From contig NZ_LNSB01000020.1 in the NCBI RefSeq assembly GCF_001468285.1, positions 1 to 64,000 of the forward strand: a stretch of DNA of 64,000 nucleotides, given 5' to 3'. Position numbers and translations under genes: made by a program. Shown here piece after piece: positions 60,913 through 64,000 of the stretch. The notes under the pieces are model-generated. The model was not told where the DNA came from. It worked only from the letters and a program-made list of their open reading frames with translations, and did no database searches. How positions within the stretch are numbered: the first letter of the stretch is position 1; the number at the start of each line of letters is the position of its first letter. This DNA is from Sphingopyxis sp. HIX. Its GTDB lineage: Bacteria; Pseudomonadota; Alphaproteobacteria; Sphingomonadales; Sphingomonadaceae.

Positions 60913-62314
60913 GCCCGGCTTGCTGGCTGCCGCCGCGCTGCTGCTGCTCCCGGCCGCGGCCGAGGCGCAGGGCGACGCGGGGCGCGAGCGCTTTCGCGAG
61001 ACCTATAAGGAACTGATCGAGACCGACACGACGCTGTCGAACGGCGACTGCACGCTCGCGTCGAACCGGATGAAGGCAAGGCTCGTCGCGGCGGGCTATC
61101 CCGAGGGGCAGTTCCGCGTCGTCGTGCCCGAAAAATTCCCGAAGTTCGGCAATCTGGTCGGCGAGATTCCGGGCAGCGACGCCAAGGCGCCGGCGATCCT
61201 GCTCGTCGCGCATATCGACGTGGTCGAGGCGAAACGCGAGGATTGGGAGCGCGATCCGTTCAAGCTGGTCGAGGAGAACGGCTATTTCTTCGCGCGCGGC
61301 GCGATCGACGACAAGGCGATGGCGGCGATCTTCGTCGACTCGCTGATCCGTTATCGCGAGGAGAAGTTCAAACCGCGCCGCACGATCAAGATCGCGCTGA
61401 CCTGCGGCGAGGAAACCGACATCGTCTTCGACGGGGTCGAATATCTGCTCGCGACCGAGCCGCAGACGCTGAAGGCGGGCTTCGCAATCAACGAGGGTGG
61501 CAAGGGCTGGCTCGACGACAAGGGCGCGCCGCGCACCTTCGGCATCCAGGTCGGCGAGAAGGTCTATCAGGATTTCACGCTCGCGACGTCGGGGCCGGGC
61601 GGGCATAGCGCGCGGCCGCACGCCGACAATCCGATCACCCGCATGTCCGAAGCGCTCGCGCGTGTCGGCAATTATCATTTCCCGGCGATGCCGGGCGAAG
61701 CGGTGCGCAACTTTTTCGCGCGCTCGGCGCCGCTCTATCCGGGCGAGAAGGGCGATGCGATGCGGATCGTCGGCGCAGGGCAGGACGATCCCGCCGCGCT
61801 CGACCTGCTCGGTAAAGCCGACCCGGTGTGGAACGCGATGATCCGCACCACCTGCACCAATACGCAGGTCGTTGGCGGTCACGCGCATAATGCGGTGCCG
61901 CAGCGTGCCGAGGCGAACGTCAATTGCCGCATCCTGCCAGGCACCAGCGTCGATACGATCCATAAGGCTTTGATCGAGGTCGTCGCCGACCCGCGGATCA
62001 CCGTCGTTGCCGCCGACGAGCCGAGCCCGGTGCCCGCACCGCCGCCGCTGACGCCCGAGATCATGAAGCCCGTCGAGAAGCTGGTCGCCGAGATGTGGCC
62101 CGGCGTGCCGGTGATCCCGAATATCAGCACCGGCGCGACCGACGGCCGCTTCCTCAATTCGGCGGGCATTCCGACCTATGGCATTTCTGCGATCTTCGTC
62201 GATCCCGACGGCAACGGCGTCCACGGCCTCAACGAACGCGTGCGCGTGAAGTCGCTCTACGACGCGCGCCAGTTTCTCCACCGCCTCGTCAAGACCTACG
62301 CGAGCGCAAAATGA
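60890..62314 (+). CDS. Exported M20 family peptidase
   Basis: A 474-residue zinc-dependent exopeptidase of the M20 family. Signal peptide about 1-26 (LLAAAALLLLPAAAEAQ). Metal and catalytic residues: HIDVVEA near residue 105, RGAIDDKAM near 137 and CGEETD near 170, with a late His in HGLNERV. No ATG precedes the signal peptide in frame; TTG at 60890 is chosen because GGAG lies seven bases upstream, giving a 23-bp overlap with the previous gene. It likely cleaves peptides or acylated amino acids in the periplasm and is coupled to a PepSY protein gene (4-bp overlap). Confidence 0.87.
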   Translation: MPNSLPIKPGLLAAAALLLLPAAAEAQGDAGRERFRETYKELIETDTTLSNGDCTLASNRMKARLVAAGYPEGQFRVVVPEKFPKFGNLVGEIPGSDAKAPAILLVAHIDVVEAKREDWERDPFKLVEENGYFFARGAIDDKAMAAIFVDSLIRYREEKFKPRRTIKIALTCGEETDIVFDGVEYLLATEPQTLKAGFAINEGGKGWLDDKGAPRTFGIQVGEKVYQDFTLATSGPGGHSARPHADNPITRMSEALARVGNYHFPAMPGEAVRNFFARSAPLYPGEKGDAMRIVGAGQDDPAALDLLGKADPVWNAMIRTTCTNTQVVGGHAHNAVPQRAEANVNCRILPGTSVDTIHKALIEVVADPRITVVAADEPSPVPAPPPLTPEIMKPVEKLVAEMWPGVPVIPNISTGATDGRFLNSAGIPTYGISAIFVDPDGNGVHGLNERVRVKSLYDARQFLHRLVKTYASAK

Positions 62315-63435
62315 AGGCCTTGAAGCCCAAATTGCTCAAGCTGCACCGCTGGGTCGGGTTGACCCTGGCGTTGCTGCTGACCGTGCAGGGGCTCAGCGGC
62401 GCGCTGCTCGTCTTTCGCGACGAGATCGAGCGGGGAATTCATCCCGCGATGACCGTCGAGCCCGCCGCGACGCGCGCGCCGGTGCAGGCGCTGATGGACG
62501 CGGTCGAGGCCCGGCACCCGGGCGTACCCGTCAGTCGCGCCGAATTTTCCGCATGGGACGACGGTGCGGTGCTGTTCAAGCTGACCGCGAAGGACGGGAC
62601 GCGCTGGCTGACCGCGGTCGACCCCTATCGCGCGGTCATCGTGCGCGACGGCTCGCTGACCGCCTGGCCCGGCGAGTGGCTGTTCCTGCTGCATGACAGC
62701 CTGCTGGCGGGCCCCGTCGGCGAGACGATCGTCGGCATCGAAGGCTTCGGCCTGCTGTTCCTGGCGCTCACCGGGCCGATCATATGGTGGCCGGGCCGCA
62801 AGCGGATCAAGCAAGGACTCAAGGTCATCACCGACCGCGGCGCCGACCTCAAATGGCGGACGCTGCACCGCGCGGGCGGCGCGCTCGTTGCGGTCGTGCT
62901 CGTCGGGTCGGCGCTCACCGGCGTGCTGATGGTCTGGAAACCGCAGTTTCGCGACGGGCTGCGGCTCGCTACCGCGGTCACCGACAAACCATCGCCCAAG
63001 GTGACCGAAGAGCCCGGCAGGACGATGGTGCCGCTTGACGCGCTCGTTGCCAAGGCTCGCGCCGATTATGGCGCGTCCGAGCTGCGCCAGATACGCTTTT
63101 CGGACGGCGGGCGCGTCGCGGCGATCCATCTCGAAAGCGACCTGACCATTCGTCCCGAGGGCACGAAGCAGATCTACTACAACCGCTACGACGGCAGCGA
63201 CGTCGGCCATTATGTCGCGGGCGCGTTGCCGGTGGGGACCGAGATCGTCGATTGGCTGGTCATAGTCCACAACGGCATGTTCGGCGGGGCCGCGACGCGG
63301 CTGCTGGCGGTGATCGCGGGCCTGTCGCTCGCGGGGCTGTCGGCGAGCGGTCTCTGGCTCTGGTATTCGCGGACGTCGCGCAAGCGCAAGCGCGCGCCCG
63401 CGGTCGCCGCGCCTTCGATGGCGGAAGCCGCATGA
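62311..63435 (+). CDS. PepSY-associated membrane protein (PiuB/FsrB type)
   Basis: A 374-residue inner-membrane protein with four predicted segments: about 14-36 after KLHRWVGL, 140-162, 190-212 and 325-350. The HRWVGL and LHDSLLAGPVGE motifs with conserved His residues in the membrane segments match the PepSY-TM family, whose members can reduce ferric siderophores. The large periplasmic loop carries PepSY-type sequence. ATG overlaps the peptidase stop by 4 bp. Its link to the peptidase or to an exported oxidoreductase is unclear. Confidence 0.88.
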   Translation: MKALKPKLLKLHRWVGLTLALLLTVQGLSGALLVFRDEIERGIHPAMTVEPAATRAPVQALMDAVEARHPGVPVSRAEFSAWDDGAVLFKLTAKDGTRWLTAVDPYRAVIVRDGSLTAWPGEWLFLLHDSLLAGPVGETIVGIEGFGLLFLALTGPIIWWPGRKRIKQGLKVITDRGADLKWRTLHRAGGALVAVVLVGSALTGVLMVWKPQFRDGLRLATAVTDKPSPKVTEEPGRTMVPLDALVAKARADYGASELRQIRFSDGGRVAAIHLESDLTIRPEGTKQIYYNRYDGSDVGHYVAGALPVGTEIVDWLVIVHNGMFGGAATRLLAVIAGLSLAGLSASGLWLWYSRTSRKRKRAPAVAAPSMAEAA

Positions 63436-64000
63436 TGCGCGTCGTGCGCCCCATCCAGACGAGCGACCTCGCGGCTTTGGTCGACCTAGCCGAAAGCCTG
63501 GGGCCGGGGATGACGACCCTGCCGGCCGATCACGCCGCGCTGGCCGACAAGGTCGAGCGTTCGGTCGCCAGCTTCGCGGGCAGCATCGACCGCGCCGATG
63601 CCCATTATCTGCTGGTGCTCGAGGATGAGGTCGGCCGGCTGCTCGGAACCTCGGCGCTCTATCCTTCGGTCGGCGCGCCCTTCGGCTTCTTTTCGTACAA
63701 GCGGCTGCGGCTGGTGCAGCGCAGCCAGGCGGTCGGCGCGAGCTGCAACGTCGAGATGCTGACGCTGGCCAACGACTATACCGGGACGACCGAGGTCGGG
63801 ACGCTCGCGGTGCGGCCGAGTGCGAAAGGCACGGGTGCCGGGCCGTTGCTCGCGCGGGCGCGTTACATGCTCGTCGCGGCACGGCCCGATCTCTTCGCGC
63901 CGCTGCTGATGGCCGAAATGCGCGGGTGGCAGGACAGCGAGGGCGAGAACCCCTTCTGGAATGCGGTCGGCGCGCGCTTCTTCAACATGGATTTCGCGAC
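63432..64000 (+). CDS. astA: Arginine N-succinyltransferase, partial (cut by window end)
   Basis: The first 189 codons of an AstA-type acyltransferase, running off the window. MRVVRPIQTSDLAALVDLAE begins the GNAT-like fold; LGTSALYPSVGAPFGFFSYK near residue 70, LTLANDYTGTTEVGTLAV near 110 and GENPFWNAVGARFFNMDF at the edge are strong family motifs. It begins arginine breakdown by the succinyl (AST) pathway. The ATG at 63432 overlaps the PepSY gene stop; ATG at 63435 is also possible. Other ast genes would be expected just beyond the window. Confidence 0.9.
   Translation, partial: MMRVVRPIQTSDLAALVDLAESLGPGMTTLPADHAALADKVERSVASFAGSIDRADAHYLLVLEDEVGRLLGTSALYPSVGAPFGFFSYKRLRLVQRSQAVGASCNVEMLTLANDYTGTTEVGTLAVRPSAKGTGAGPLLARARYMLVAARPDLFAPLLMAEMRGWQDSEGENPFWNAVGARFFNMDFA

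Overview
The window looks like chromosome from a high-GC, aerobic alphaproteobacterium of the order Sphingomonadales, probably close to Sphingopyxis. This rests on product types, gene order and regulatory motifs, not on any search. No rRNA, tRNA, CRISPR array, insertion sequence or phage gene was seen. Coding is dense, and many neighbouring genes overlap by the ATGA type of stop/start, which makes operons easy to read.

Layout. 1-5.6 kb: an AraC regulator, a 4-hydroxybutyryl-CoA dehydratase-like operon with a hydrolase and a thioesterase, then an amino-acid dehydrogenase coupled to a small ACT-like protein and facing an Lrp regulator. 5.6-9.2 kb: a copper-type bufferin RiPP operon (bufA precursor, bufB MNIO enzyme, bufC partner, DoxX) ending in the ECF sigma factor SigF and its cysteine-containing anti-sigma NrsF. 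Two exact GTAACC-N16-CGAA promoters lie in front of bufA and inside the end of bufC. 9.4-14.9 kb: a periplasmic molybdenum aldehyde oxidoreductase (paoABC) with its cofactor genes mocA and xdhC. 16.3-25.3 kb: a Czc-type metal efflux system followed by a NarL-type regulator and a convergent 7TM histidine kinase.

25.6-36.3 kb (minus strand): assimilatory nitrate/nitrite reduction: nasT, nasS, a leader RNA with two ANTAR-type hairpins and an intrinsic terminator, then transporter, porin, nirB, nirD, nasA and cobA. 36.9-43.5 kb: organosulfur scavenging (TonB receptor preceded by a coupled small ORF, MFS carrier, TauD/AtsK-like dioxygenase, terminator, arylsulfatase). 43.6-48.9 kb: an RNA-repair locus (rtcB, a Cys-rich protein, rlaP, rtcA) with divergent rtcR and a clear sigma-54 promoter. 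49.0-64.0 kb: an SDR remnant, two porins, a lipoprotein-like serine hydrolase, a large hydrolase, a CitMHS carrier, an orphan solute-binding protein, a TctD/TctE-like two-component system, a two-repeat secreted protein, an M20 peptidase, a PepSY protein and a truncated astA.

Five copies of an 11-bp-period direct repeat close to GTGACAG-N4-GTGACAG lie in front of the divergent genes of this last block, each pointing at its target. This suggests that the local two-component regulator controls the whole 49-63 kb set. The observations most worth checking are the doubly SigF-controlled bufferin operon, the nas ANTAR leader, this direct-repeat regulon, and the Cys-rich protein embedded in the rtc operon.
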